Source: Adineta vaga
Taxonomy: Eukaryota; Rotifera
DNA length: 64,000 nt
Assembly (NCBI GenBank): GCA_021613535.1
Contig: CP075493.1
Span: 11,656,001 to 11,720,000 of the forward strand
Reading direction: 5' to 3'
A model generated the notes under the pieces. The model was not told where the DNA came from and ran no database searches. It saw only the letters and a program-made list of their open reading frames with translations. The translations under genes and the position numbers were made by a program. Shown here piece after piece: positions 10,452 to 21,769 of the stretch (position 1 is the first letter of the stretch; each line of letters begins with the position of its first letter).

Positions 10452-10521
10452 AAAATAAATATTTATTTTATTTCTACAGAAATAATAATTATACTGAATG
10501 AATATAAAGGAGAAGTTTTTC

Positions 10522-11508
10522 TCAATATTTTTGTTGAAGTACTGCCATCATTCGCGGTGCAACATCCATCAGCGCTGCATTCCAACAAGGAAATTCATGT
10601 CTTCCATGACAACCATGTCCAATGGATTTACCATTTCCATAGAAATCATAATAATGTGATATATTTAATGAATTTAACATTTTATGCATATGATTATTAC
10701 AATCATGCATAGCAATTTCTATGACACCTTGATTACCTGTATAAAGTGCAATATTTACATCCCGTAATGATGCTGCATGAGTAATTGGATTTTCAACAAC
10801 CCATCCACTTGAATTTGTTATAACAAATGGAATACCAAATGGACCATTGACTGCTTTTTTATCAACAGCTTCTGAACCAAAAATAACTGCTTGAACACCG
10901 AAATTAAGTAAATCAATAGCACCGGAAAAACTTGCTGTATAAATAAATAGATTCGGATAAACTTCTGCATAACGAATAGCACCAAATCCACCCATAGAAA
11001 GACCAGCTATAGCACGACCTCCTTTTCTTGCTACTGTTCGTAGATTTGCATCAATCCAAGGTATTAATTGTTCATTATGAAACGTACGCCAATTTTGTGG
11101 AGCAGCTTTGCCTGGATTAATCCAATTCGTATACCATCCAAATGGATCACCATTTGGCATTATTGTAATTAACGATAAATTTCCAAGAATTTGTTGTGCT
11201 ATACCACCTCGTTCAGTCCAATCTTCAGCCTGACCAACACCACCATGTAATAGATAAAGAACAGGATAATGTCGTGTACTACCACTAGTTGTGTAATCAA
11301 GTGGAAGAAGTATACGAATCTTTTGATCGCCTTTCACTTCCTTCGATTGCACAATAACATCGTAAAGTTCATTGTTAACTTTTGAAAAATTCGTGACTGT
11401 CAGACCAAAACCTGATATAAAATCAGGAAAATCACTTACAACACACTGAGGAAAATAATAAACGATCAGAAGCAATTGAATCCAAGAAAAATGATGATAT
11501 TTATTCAT
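10522..11508 (-). CDS. Secreted esterase of the antigen-85/esterase-D type alpha/beta hydrolase family
   Basis: One exon, 328 residues. Residues 1-25 form a signal peptide. An oxyanion-loop region reads YPVLYLLHGG (81-90). The nucleophile elbow GLSMGG puts the catalytic Ser at 171. A late His cluster (GHGCHGRHEFPCWNAAL) matches the place of the HSWPYW motif that supplies the catalytic His in antigen-85-like and S-formylglutathione-hydrolase-like enzymes. It probably hydrolyses or transfers short acyl or feruloyl-type esters outside the cell. It is intronless in an intron-rich neighbourhood and its closest architectures are bacterial, so it is a horizontal-transfer candidate. It converges on the decayed beta-helix gene 70 nt away. 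Confidence 0.85.
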   Translation of the reverse strand: MNKYHHFSWIQLLLIVYYFPQCVVSDFPDFISGFGLTVTNFSKVNNELYDVIVQSKEVKGDQKIRILLPLDYTTSGSTRHYPVLYLLHGGVGQAEDWTERGGIAQQILGNLSLITIMPNGDPFGWYTNWINPGKAAPQNWRTFHNEQLIPWIDANLRTVARKGGRAIAGLSMGGFGAIRYAEVYPNLFIYTASFSGAIDLLNFGVQAVIFGSEAVDKKAVNGPFGIPFVITNSSGWVVENPITHAASLRDVNIALYTGNQGVIEIAMHDCNNHMHKMLNSLNISHYYDFYGNGKSIGHGCHGRHEFPCWNAALMDVAPRMMAVLQQKY

Positions 11509-12119
11509 CGTTAACTCTTCTAGTATGTTATATTTTTAACCGCTATAAATATATATCAGCTACTACCTCAGATGATAATTTTCTCATCAGCATCTTTTTT
11601 TTTAAATATTGCAAATGAGACTTTATCCCACGATTTTCTTATTTTTTTTTGCTTCTAAAGTTATCTGGAATAGATTATGATTTGATAAATTAGTTTCCCT
11701 TACAATATCGCAGTCATTTGTTATTATGAACCACATCACAATTAGAAGCGATACTCGATCAAATATTCAATCACTCAACATGAAAAACTTCTAATCAATG
11801 TCGAAAAACGTAAAGATATGGTTCAATGCCTAATCTTCAAAAACTAACCGCAGGCTTCTGAAAACAACCAGGAAATACGTTAAAATGGACCCCCATAGAT
11901 AAATGTATTACTTGGTTTTAAAGACATTCAGCAAATACCGTAATTATTCAATAAAAAAAAGCAAATTTTCATCTGTAATAACTTGTGAATTCAAAAAATC
12001 TGTTTATAACAATACTGAAAATAGAAGTTGATATGAATTCGAACCATCGAATGGTAATAGTATTATTTATATGATTCGTCTTGACGATGATCAATGTTCA
12101 AGATATATTGAACATGTCC
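11509..12119. other. Intergenic, nothing recognised
   Basis: TATA-like AT tracts just upstream of the esterase (about 11543-11555); otherwise no signal. Confidence 0.4.
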
Positions 12120-12401
12120 CTACAGAGTCACCATGAAAAATGAAGAAAACAGTCGTATACTTTCAGGATCCGTAGGATTTTTCTTTGTTGCATTGTTATG
12201 TATGACGTATGAAAATATTATGATTGTACCTACTGAAATTATAAGAGCACCCAATAGCATTGTCCTAAAGCTCTGTACATGATTCTGTCGACGTCTTGTT
12301 GTTATGCAATCAAATGGTCCATTTAAATTCGATATTTTTCTTCCACCAAACACCTCTATTGATCTACTTGGATCTATGTTGTATACTTTATGATACTTCA
12401 T
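12120..12401 (-). CDS. Hypothetical single-pass membrane protein or exon
   Basis: A 93-residue open frame with a basic N-terminal half (RSIEVFGGRK, TTRRRQN) and one strong hydrophobic helix (TMLLGALIISVGTIIIF) followed by a short polar tail. That is a plausible tail-in or signal-anchor layout. No family is recognised and no neighbouring exon could be joined with confidence. It could be the first exon of a longer gene or a chance frame. Confidence 0.3.
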   Translation of the reverse strand: MKYHKVYNIDPSRSIEVFGGRKISNLNGPFDCITTRRRQNHVQSFRTMLLGALIISVGTIIIFSYVIHNNATKKNPTDPESIRLFSSFFMVTL

Positions 12402-12815
12402 TCTTTATGTGGACCTAATTTTGTTGTTTAGGCATGCATGTGGATTTTAATCTACATTTAGTTATATTTGTTTTTCGAAATAATAAAAAGAAATACAATA
12501 TTTATTCTTTTCCTATTAAAAGATCATATTACACAGAAGAGAAAAAAGCCAACTATTTCATGTGAAGATATGTGTTTCGTTTATCTCTATAAAATGTCGA
12601 AAGAAAAAATCGAGATATTATCATTTTAACTTTTACAAATTGATTTACGTAAGATATTTTAGAGTTTTATCTATAAAAAGTGCGAATACAATTCAAAAAC
12701 TCAACTATGATTCAATCGAATGCAGAAGTAGGTGCCAAAAAAATAGTTGTTTTAAAAAATAATTTTATATTTTAGTTTGAATTAGTGAATTCGAATTCAT
12801 CACACAGATCATTGT
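12402..12815. other. Intergenic leader of the NHL gene
   Basis: AT-rich. The small open frame at 12562-12762 is lysine-rich and shows no family resemblance. Confidence 0.4.
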
Positions 12816-13938
12816 ATGTTGATATTAGACTCTTATAATTTTAATGACAGAGAGCTATTTGCTTTTAGATGGAAATCGTTTCAAAGCAGACAATTCATGT
12901 GCTTAATTGTTTTCAGTGTTATTCTTGTTTTAATTGTAATTATTCTAATAATAAATATGAAAGTGTCAGCAACAAGAGGTAGATGACAAATGTATATTCA
13001 TTGTATATTTTGGTTTATTTGTAGAACCATCAATCAAATTCGAATACAAGAAATGGAAACAAGATGGAATAACAATTGCTGGAGGACATGGAGAAGGAAA
13101 TCAATCAGATCAATTAGCAAATCCAGAAGGAATATTTATTGATAAATATCAAACTATTTATATTGCTGATTGTCAAAATCATCGTATTGTTCAATGGAAA
13201 TATAATTCTAAGAGTGGACAAATCATTGCAGGCGGTAATGAACAAGGAAATCAAACGAATCAATTAAAACATCCAACAGATGTTTTTGTTGAAAAAGAAA
13301 ATTTCTCATTTCTTGTTTGTGATTATGGAAATAAACGAGTCGTGCGTTGGTTTTTTCAAAATCAAACAACGCAACAAATTCTTTTGTTAAATATTCAATG
13401 TTGGAGTTTAGTCATCGATAAACAAGGATATATTTATGTTTCTGATCATGAAAACAATGAAGTCAGACGATGGAAAGATGGAGATCAACAGAGAATTCTG
13501 GTAGCTGGTGGAAATGGTCGAGGAATTGGTCTTAATCAACTATATTTACCTACATATATCTCTATCGATAGTGATTATTCTATATATGTTTCAGATCATC
13601 ATAATCATCGTGTAATGAAATGGAAAAAGGATGCAAAAGAAGGTATTGTTGTTGCTGGTAGAAGTGGTGAAAAAGGTAGTGTGAATCAATTATCTTATCC
13701 TCGAGGAATAACTACGGATAGTTTTGGTGGCATTTATGTCGCTGATTGTGACAATCATCGAATTATGCGTTGGTATGAAGGAAATACGAGCGGTGAAATA
13801 ATTATTGATGGAAATGGTCAACAAAAACAATCGAATCAATTAGGTCATCCAACTGATTTATCATTTGATAACGAAGGAAATCTTTATGTTGTTGATTGGA
13901 GAAATCATCGAATTCAAAAATATGAAATTTTATTTTGA
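12816..13938 (+). CDS. Membrane-anchored NHL-repeat beta-propeller
   Basis: Exons are 12816-12963 and 13025-13938, a phase-1 join, giving 353 residues. The first exon codes for a short cytosolic region and one hydrophobic helix (FMCLIVFSVILVLIVIILII), so the protein is probably a type II membrane protein. The rest is a six-bladed NHL propeller with repeated units of the form AGG.G.G...NQL..P.G...D....IYVAD..NHR...W. NHL propellers bind proteins, glycans or RNA; an extracellular or luminal binding role is likely given the anchor. The donor used is GTGTCA at 12964. A later GT would put the second exon out of frame. A decayed relative lies at 36297-37309. Confidence 0.85.
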
Positions 13939-13968
13939 TTAATGTATAATTAAAAGAAAAAGGAAATA

Positions 13969-16479
13969 TCACTGTTCCACCGTTTTTCCTTGAAATAAAA
14001 TCTTGAAAATATTCATTTCATTTTTTAAATCATCCATTTTCTTCTGAAGTTCATCGATATCTTTCAAAGTGAACTTTTTATTCTCTCCAATAAATCGGTT
14101 TAAACCATAATTTAATTAATAGAAATATCATACATAATAAATCAAGACACATACACATAAATAGAACGGTCTCGAAAATAATTTCTGAACTTCGTGCAAT
14201 TGGTTTTTGTTTATTTCTAATAAAAAATGATGTTTCACTTATTTTCACTGATACTTCTGTATGATGAATACTCGACGTTTCATCAATATCGACAGATAAA
14301 CGATCAGAATCAAAAGTAAATGTTGGAAACCATAAACCACTAAATATCGTTAAATCCGGATCGATTAAATCTTCGGTAATATTAATTATCTTTGTTAGTT
14401 GTAAACTAATCAATTGTTGACTTTCAGGTATCAAAATTCCACTTGAATAATTAAATATTTTTGAAAAATTCAGTTCTTGAACATAATTATTCATTTGACG
14501 AATTTCAGGTCCACACTTAAACCAATACGAATAATCTCGTATCTACTATTTCCTGATAATTCTATTAATACAGGTGAATTCTGAGATGGTAATCGAGCTG
14601 ATGCATACAATGTAAAACCATGTTTATAACAATTTAACAATTTTTGATTTGAAAAAATCAATCTTCCACAATGAAATGTTGTATTAATGAATTCTACATT
14701 AAATGTCAATTCTTGTGAATTTAATAGATGAATGATTTCTTCAAGTTGACCATATGGTTTCTTTAGAAATTGTAAATTTGTTTCAAATTTTGCATTTAAT
14801 TGATAATTTGCTTGACAAGAATTTTCATTTAGTAAAGGTTTATTCTCAATTGGATATTGATGATGATAAAAATGACTAAATTTAATTGACAAACCAAGAA
14901 GAACAAGTAATGTTGTAAAATTTTCGTAAATTGTTTTTGTTTTGTTTTGAAATTTTTTGGAATTTTCATTAGACCAATTATTATTGAGAGAAATAATACA
15001 ATTGATAAGACAATTGTTATAAAAAGGAAGGGTGATGTTTGAAAACATTCAGTACGAAACATATTACGCAAGAGAATATCTCCGAAAACATCAATTTCTG
15101 GTGTTTCAGGATAACCGGTATATTGTTCAATATCGTTTAGTTCGGTATTAACGCTGGCAAATTCAAATGGACAATAGGATTCATTCGTACATTGAGGACA
15201 TGTAATGCTAAAATTTGATTCAGTAGAATTACCTTGACATTGACGGCATAACCAAGGTCCAGTATCGTTTTTATATGTACCAAGTGGACATTGAACAACA
15301 TTTGATACTAAGGAAAACATCCGATGTTTTTTTTCCAAAATTCTCAGCTGATACATAAGTAACCGAATAAAATCCTGGTTGAGATTCTGGAATAATTAAA
15401 AGACTATCTCTTATAGCATTTATTGCATACAATACAGATGTTGTTGATGTTAAAAAGACAAGATATTTTTTAGAAAAATCACGACTATATTGATCCATAT
15501 TTGGAAATCTTGAAAATGGAATGGTACTATTATTCAAATAATGTCCATCGTACGTATCATAATATTCGAAGAATGAAGCCGAATTTTGAATTCCATCATA
15601 TTCATAATCAACATTTGCGACAATCGCTTTGTTGCCATTATTTATCCATTCAACAATCCATCCATATCCTTTTATTTCAAGAAATTTGTTTTTCTGTCTT
15701 CGAACTGACAACGGTAAGATGCTTCGATATTTTCTTTTTAACGAAAAGATAAACTGTATTTAGTGATGGAATACCCAATAGAACTTGTTGATTGTTTGAA
15801 TTAATACGAAGAGATAACTTCATGATTGGATTCAAAATAGATTCACCTAATTCCCATCGATTATAAAATTCAATAGAATGTTTGTTTTCAATTGATAGTA
15901 AATAAATTTTTGTACGAACTAAAACTATTCTTCTTCGTTCCTCTATACTCTCATAATCATTTTCATCGATGATATTTCTCCGTCTGGCCATGTTATATTG
16001 TATGTAAGCTGTTGTAAATTAATCATATCATAATAAAACAGAGAGATATGTGTAAAACCAATAGCAAAACGACCATGAGGATCTATAGTGACAACCATAT
16101 TTGACATGAAATAGTTTTCAAAAAATATAGTATCTGTTTTAAGTACTTCACTATGATCATTATTGCATTGAACAGTTATTTTTGACATAAAACAAGTCGA
16201 TTCATTGATGATTCCAGAAACGAGAAAATACAATTGAGATTGATTTTGTTCTCGACCGATTGATACAGAATGAATAGGTTTTAAATGAAAATCTAATTCG
16301 AAAATTTTGTTTCCATAACCCGAACATTGATATTTAATCGAATCTTCAAGATCAATCATACCTTCCCTAAGAAAAATTAATAAATAATCATTGACTGCTA
16401 ATCTATTCGTATAATATTTGTTTACAGCAGCAGTTTTGTTTAATAAATGTATAAGAATTAAAAGAATATTCATGCGCAT
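13969..16479 (-). pseudogene. Large receptor-like membrane protein with GCC2/GCC3-type Cys module, multiply frameshifted
   Basis: The minus strand carries one gene broken into at least six frames. Pieces in order: signal peptide and beta-rich ectodomain (16479-15943), continuation (15982-15700), further ectodomain (15725-15300), Cys-rich ephrin-receptor-like module (VQCPLGTYKN...CRQCQ...CPQC) with a transmembrane helix (15356-14900), second ectodomain-like part (14960-14494), another membrane helix (FETVLFMCMCLDLLCMIFLL), and a short coiled-coil tail ending at TGA 13969. Frame changes fall near 15985, 15730, 15330, 14930, 14510 and 14080, often beside A- or T-runs. Six breaks in 2.5 kb argue for decay rather than base-calling error, since long frames elsewhere in the window are clean. 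Function is unknown. Confidence 0.7.
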
Positions 16480-17087
16480 ATTCGATGAGAATTAAAACCG
16501 AGATATACTCTGATGAAAATCTTCGTAATAGCTATGAAATGTACGAACGTATTTATAGTATTTATACATGACTTTGAAATACGTATGGGATGTATATGGC
16601 GGGTACTTCATTTTTCTTATTTGAACGAAGATTAAAAAAAGAAAATAACTAAATTTCTAGATGATTAATGCCGAGTGTCAACATTTCGATGACATATAAT
16701 ATATTTGCCAAATACAACCATAATCTCAATGTTTTCAATAGTTTATAACAACTTTTTTTCAGATAAGACAAGTAAAAGAACTCTGTTATAACTTTCATTT
16801 ACACATTCATGTCGATGAAGAATTAGGTAATCGATGGATTAATCTTTCGTTTCTGTTCTCAAAAAGAAGTAAAATGCTATGCAAACAATTTTCAGTCGTT
16901 AAGAAAAAAGAACTCTTTCGACTCATTTTTTCATCGGATTTCATTTTTTAACATAAAACAAAATTTCACACGCACATTTCTGCACATGAAGCAGAGTCTC
17001 GTCTTCTCAACTATGTATCAAAAAGACAAAATTTCAGTTTGTCAAGAGTGAAGATTAACACAATAGTGTAACGATTAATTAGTATTT
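16480..17087. other. Divergent intergenic region
   Basis: Lies between the broken receptor-like gene and the first GT90 gene. AT-rich, with TATTTATA-like tracts near 16555 for the minus gene. No other feature. Confidence 0.4.
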
Positions 17088-18410
17088 GTGATGTACGGGC
17101 AACAACGTTGTCGAAAAATCGTATTATTTACTATTTTGATTATAATCTTCATTATGGCAGTAACAAAAATTCCACTACAGCAAACTTGGTCAAGAAATTA
17201 TTTATTTCTATCTAATATATCCGATTTGAATGATTGCTATTATATTGTAAAACCATTCTTTCGTTTCTTGTGTGAGAAAAATAACTCCTTTCAACCAGTT
17301 CAATTATCCACTAATTCAGATAATCATATTTGTTACCAATTATATTCAAACAAAAAAGATGCAGATCTATTCTCTCGTGTACACATCCACTTTCAACCAT
17401 TCAAAAATCGAAAAATCCTTTTCTCAGACATTGAAAATTTATCGAATTCCTGTATCAGTTGTCATCATATTCAAATCATTCAAAACAAACTCTACATTGT
17501 ACCAAGAGCAAATGCATTTAACTATCAAACACGTAGTCGTAGTGTGAAGTTGTTAATCAAACAAATGGTAGATACATTTCCCAATATTCCTGATCTCGAA
17601 CTGTTCTTTCATGTTGATGATGCCGTAGAATTACCTGATGGATTCAACGATGTGCTGTTTAATGTACCAATCTTTGCTTTTAGTAAAACTAATAGAACTA
17701 AAAGAGGTTTGAGGCCAGATGGAATAGTTCCGATGCCATGCTTTACCTTTTGGAGCTGGCCAGAGATACGTGCTGGTCGATGGACTAAAATTTCTCGATC
17801 TATTTTGAATACATCCTACAATCTAGAATATAGCAAACGTGTGCCAAAAATATTTTGGCGTGGAGTTCGAAGTTGGAAGAGAATTTGGTTTCTTAAGACG
17901 GCAAGACAATATCCAAATATTATGGATCTAGCACCGGTGAGTTGGCAGAAAGGGATCGATGGTTTAGCATACAAAGCATCGTTTTCATACAAAACATTGG
18001 AAGAACATTGTAACTATAAATATTTAGCACATCTCGAAGGTAGTTCCTATTCTTCGCGACTAAAGTATCTTCTATTGTGTGGCTCGCCTGTTGTTTATGC
18101 TCCTATTCAATATTGGGAAGAATATTGGTATCATCTTTTGAAAGATGGAGAAAATATTGTGTTTTTTGAATCAGCCGGAAATGAAGGAGCATTTAACAAG
18201 ACACTCGAGTTTTTGATGCAAAATGAAGAAAAAGCAAAAGAAATAGGTCGAAAAGGTCAGCAATTAGTACAAGATTACTTAAATGAACATGCAGTGAGTT
18301 GTTATTGGTGGAAACTACTGAAAGAATATGCTAAACTACTAGGATATAAACCAAGTTTACATCGCGATGCTATTTATATTGATGATTTTCTTCTTGGAGT
18401 TTATGCTTAA
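17088..18410 (+). CDS. GT90 (CAP10/POGLUT-like) glycosyltransferase, copy A
   Basis: Single exon, 440 residues. Residues about 9-25 form a signal anchor after a short basic cytosolic end, giving the type II Golgi/ER layout typical of the family. The catalytic region carries FWRGVRSWKR, the EEHCNYKYLAHLEG block, SSRLKYLLLCGSPVVY, and a C-terminal helical tail (RKGQQLVQDYLNEHAVSCYWWKLL). CAP10-domain enzymes transfer glucose or xylose to proteins or glycans (POGLUT1 on EGF repeats; Cap10p in fungal capsule). No KDEL-like end is present. Its tandem partner starts 320 nt downstream on the same strand. Confidence 0.85.
   Translation: MMYGQQRCRKIVLFTILIIIFIMAVTKIPLQQTWSRNYLFLSNISDLNDCYYIVKPFFRFLCEKNNSFQPVQLSTNSDNHICYQLYSNKKDADLFSRVHIHFQPFKNRKILFSDIENLSNSCISCHHIQIIQNKLYIVPRANAFNYQTRSRSVKLLIKQMVDTFPNIPDLELFFHVDDAVELPDGFNDVLFNVPIFAFSKTNRTKRGLRPDGIVPMPCFTFWSWPEIRAGRWTKISRSILNTSYNLEYSKRVPKIFWRGVRSWKRIWFLKTARQYPNIMDLAPVSWQKGIDGLAYKASFSYKTLEEHCNYKYLAHLEGSSYSSRLKYLLLCGSPVVYAPIQYWEEYWYHLLKDGENIVFFESAGNEGAFNKTLEFLMQNEEKAKEIGRKGQQLVQDYLNEHAVSCYWWKLLKEYAKLLGYKPSLHRDAIYIDDFLLGVYA
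17323..17594 (+). repeat. Near-identical tract shared with the second GT90 gene (18978-19249)
   Basis: I count four differences in about 270 nt between the two genes here, while the coding sequence immediately before and after is clearly divergent. A second identical run of about 60 nt is at 18000-18062 and 19655-19717. The pattern is what gene conversion leaves. Confidence 0.7.
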
Positions 18411-18730
18411 TTAAAATGGTTCATCAGAACATATACAGATATTCAACTTATTCACATTTACACTTTCCATAAGCTTCAGAGTAATCGTTTTTTGGTGTTC
18501 TTATGAAAGATAGAATAATATGGAGACAATTTTCAATCATTGTAAAAAATTCATTTTTTCTCTTTGTCTTCTGATCATTTAATATTTTCTGCACGCGAAA
18601 AGAAATAAAAACTCGGCAATTATAGTTTTCTTTTTCGTTCCGATATTTTCAGTTAGCAATGGTAACTTATATCGATATATCTATTTACTGTTTTCTAGAG
18701 TAATCATAGGTTGAATGATGTAGTGAACAA

Positions 18731-20065
18731 ATGAAATTTATCATGTATAATTGTCAACATCGTCGAAGTTTATTATTTCTCATCCTTTTACTTCTAGTTT
18801 TCATTATTATCGTGACAAAAAGTCCATCTCAACAAAACTGGTCATCCGTTATAAATAATTTATTTTCAATGAACGACTCGAAATCTAGTGATTGCCATTC
18901 TATTATGAAATCATCTTTCAGTTTTCTATGTGAGAAATACTCTTTAAAATCAATTCAATTGTACAATGATTCCAATGATCATATTTGTTACCAATTATAT
19001 TCAAACAAAAAAGATGCAGATCTATTCTCGCGTGTACACATCCACTTTCAACCATTCAAAAACCGAAAAATCCTTTTCTCAGACATTGAAAACTTATCGA
19101 ATTCCTGTATCAGTTGTCATCATATTCAAATCATTCAAAACAAACTCTACATTGTACCAAGAGCAAATGCATTTAACTATCAAACACGTAGTCGTAGTGT
19201 GAAGTTGTTAATCAAACAAATGGTAGAGACATTTCCCAATATTCCTGACCTTGATATATTTTTTAACGTTCAAGATATGGTCGATCTACCTGATGGACTA
19301 AATAATATACTTTTCAACGTACCAACATTCGCTTTTGCGAAGACCAACAAAGTAAAAGTTGGTTTGAGATCAGATGGAATAGTTCCGATGCCATGTTTTA
19401 CCTTGTGGAGCTGGCCAGAAACTCGTGCTGGTCGATGGACAGAAAAATCGCAGTCCATTTTGAATGCAGCGCAGAAAATATCATATAAACAACGAAGATC
19501 AAAATTATTTTGGCGTGGAGTATGGAATTGGAAACGAATATGGTATATTGATATAGCAAAACAATATCCACATACTATGGATATAAAAGATGTGAGTTGG
19601 AATGCAAGTGTAGATCGTTTTGCTTATGCAGCGTCAAATACATATATGACACTGGAAGAACATTGTAACTATAAATATTTAGCACATCTCGAAGGTAGTT
19701 CCTATTCTTCGCGACTGAAATATCTATTGCTGTGTGGTTCGCCTGTTTTGTATAATCCGGTACAATATTGGGAAGAATATTGGTATCATCTTTTGAGAGA
19801 TGGAGAGAATATTGTCGTTTTCGAGAAAGCTCGAGACGAAGCAGCGCTTAACAAGATGATTGATTATCTATTGCAAAATGAAAATAAAATGAAACGAATA
19901 GGTCGAAAAGGTCAACAGCTAGTACAAGATTACTTAAATGAACATGCAGTGAGTTGTTATTGGTGGAAATTAACTCATGAATATGGTAAATTACTCGGAT
20001 ACAAACCAACTTTACATCGAGATGCTGTTTATATCGACGATTTTCTTCTTGGAACGTTACTTTAG
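18731..20065 (+). CDS. GT90 (CAP10/POGLUT-like) glycosyltransferase, copy B
   Basis: Single exon, 444 residues, same layout as copy A: basic N-terminus, signal anchor (SLLFLILLLLVFIIIVT), FWRGVWNWKR, EEHCNYKYLAHLEG, SSRLKYLLLCGS and the YWWKL tail. The stem region and the middle third differ strongly from copy A (for example TNKVKVGLRSDG against TNRTKRGLRPDG), while some blocks are almost identical in DNA. Both reading frames are intact, so both copies are probably functional. They may act on different acceptors in the same secretory compartment. Confidence 0.85.
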   Translation: MKFIMYNCQHRRSLLFLILLLLVFIIIVTKSPSQQNWSSVINNLFSMNDSKSSDCHSIMKSSFSFLCEKYSLKSIQLYNDSNDHICYQLYSNKKDADLFSRVHIHFQPFKNRKILFSDIENLSNSCISCHHIQIIQNKLYIVPRANAFNYQTRSRSVKLLIKQMVETFPNIPDLDIFFNVQDMVDLPDGLNNILFNVPTFAFAKTNKVKVGLRSDGIVPMPCFTLWSWPETRAGRWTEKSQSILNAAQKISYKQRRSKLFWRGVWNWKRIWYIDIAKQYPHTMDIKDVSWNASVDRFAYAASNTYMTLEEHCNYKYLAHLEGSSYSSRLKYLLLCGSPVLYNPVQYWEEYWYHLLRDGENIVVFEKARDEAALNKMIDYLLQNENKMKRIGRKGQQLVQDYLNEHAVSCYWWKLTHEYGKLLGYKPTLHRDAVYIDDFLLGTLL

Positions 20066-20652
20066 TTAAAATATTCTATTAAATCAACTTATTGATACAT
20101 CACATGGCATCTAATACGTATATGGAGTTGGAAATACTCATTTATTACATCAGACAGGAAAAGAATGCGTTAATTTCAATCCAACTTTGAGCAAAGCATT
20201 CACTTATCTTTTTAGAGAGAAAAAAGGAAACTTGTTTTAAATCTATTTCTAACTGAAAAACGTTCACATATTAAATTGTAGAGATATAGTGCAAATTATG
20301 AGTATATTTCTAAGAAAAGATAACTATTAACAATCGTTCTAGATTGTAAGTTAGTCTATCTGATTTCTTTGTTATGAATCGACTTATCTTATATTGAATA
20401 GAAAATGATATGATTGGGGTTCTCTATTGCATTCATTTCCTTACTTTTCATATGGATGTCGATTACTTTTTTTGCTTCGATTTTTTATATCTCAATCCTC
20501 TCAAGTAATGGATTTCAGAATGCATAAGATTCACCCATCAATTTCCGAAACAGCAACTACTGTTACACAGCATCATATGTAATGCAATTTAGATTAAATA
20601 GAAGAATAACTTTTATATGTTTTCGAACTATTTTATTTCTTCAAATATAGAA
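20066..20652. other. Intergenic spacer with convergent ends
   Basis: AT-rich filler between the GT90 pair and the arrestin gene. No repeat or RNA gene seen. Confidence 0.4.
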
Positions 20653-21627
20653 TTAAACAAGAAAAAGTTTATCATATCTTGGTGGAAATGGATCTTCATC
20701 CATTTTTTTTTCTTTTACATGACTTATAGTCAATGGAAGTCGAACAAAAACATTGCTATTGAGGCCTTGAACATGAGCTTCAAGATGCAACTCATAACGT
20801 ATAACAAGTGGCTTTCGAGATGACCATTGAGGAGGTGTATTTGAAAATGAAGCTACGATACGTTCAGGTATTTGAATATGATACGTATTTTGCCATCGTT
20901 CATCTTGAAAATTATCGATACCATTCAAATCTTTTTTCATAACAGTATTCTCATCTTTTCCTGCACTACCTAATTGTTGATATTGAATAAGTTTCATTGA
21001 TAATCGAGTAATTGTTATTCGATTTGGATTGTTTAAAGTGATGTTTAATGGACATTTTTCACCCGGAAGAACAATATTTTCATGTAGAATAGCTTGTAGA
21101 TGAACATTTTTATGATTTTGATCTTCTGCTTTACATTCATTTGCTAACATTGATGGTGAGTGATATTGAACAGTTATAAAAGATGCTTTTTGAATATTTT
21201 TTTTATACCATTCTGATTGAACAAAATGAATACGCACAACATATCGAATATATGATCCATTATGACGTGTTGTTTCTAATGTTGAAGGTAAATTATCAAC
21301 AAGATGAAAAGAAAATGGCCAGATATGTTCGCCATGTTCTAGAATAAAATGACTTCCATGATCATCCGATCGTGCAATGTGTTCTTCTTTGAAAAAAGGA
21401 GCCACATGAATATCTGTTGATCTTGTTAAACCTGTTACGCGACTAGTATAGTAAACAATTTCACCAACTAATTCAATCATGATGTTCTTCAATTTCAATT
21501 CAATTTGTCCATCATTTTGGAATGTGACTTTACCTGACACAGTTTCACCTGTTTTGTAAATCATGGTATATTTTTTATCAAATTGAAATGTAATATTGTT
21601 TTGGGATGTACTAGCTCCAGCACCCAT
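20653..21627 (-). CDS. Arrestin-domain-containing (ARRDC/alpha-arrestin-like) protein
   Basis: Single exon. I choose the Met at 21627 (324 residues) over one nine codons upstream because it begins MGAGASTSQ, an N-myristoylation-type start. The N-terminal arrestin fold shows the usual YKTGETVSGKV strand, ILEHGEHIWPFSF and LPSTLETTRHNGSYIRYVV. The second arrestin domain follows (PGEKCPLNITLNNPN). PPRY near the C-terminus (residues 315-318) is a PPxY motif, which in ARRDC proteins recruits NEDD4-type ubiquitin ligases through WW domains. The likely role is an adaptor for ubiquitination and endocytosis of membrane proteins at the inner face of the plasma or endosomal membrane. A TGACGTCA lies about 145 nt upstream. 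Confidence 0.85.
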   Translation of the reverse strand: MGAGASTSQNNITFQFDKKYTMIYKTGETVSGKVTFQNDGQIELKLKNIMIELVGEIVYYTSRVTGLTRSTDIHVAPFFKEEHIARSDDHGSHFILEHGEHIWPFSFHLVDNLPSTLETTRHNGSYIRYVVRIHFVQSEWYKKNIQKASFITVQYHSPSMLANECKAEDQNHKNVHLQAILHENIVLPGEKCPLNITLNNPNRITITRLSMKLIQYQQLGSAGKDENTVMKKDLNGIDNFQDERWQNTYHIQIPERIVASFSNTPPQWSSRKPLVIRYELHLEAHVQGLNSNVFVRLPLTISHVKEKKMDEDPFPPRYDKLFLV

Positions 21628-21769
21628 GATTGTTAGTAATAATTTAACACTCAAGCAACTGTCGTGCAGTTATATACATCAGTGATATATAAAAAAACCA
21701 AAGTCATAGTAACAATCGTTTTGTTATTTTATCGTTCGTTTTTCTGTCATCATGTTTATGATATCTTGT

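Noticed and set aside
12030-12050. TTCGAA element resembling a tRNA T-loop
   Set aside because: No A-box, acceptor stem or cloverleaf could be placed around it.
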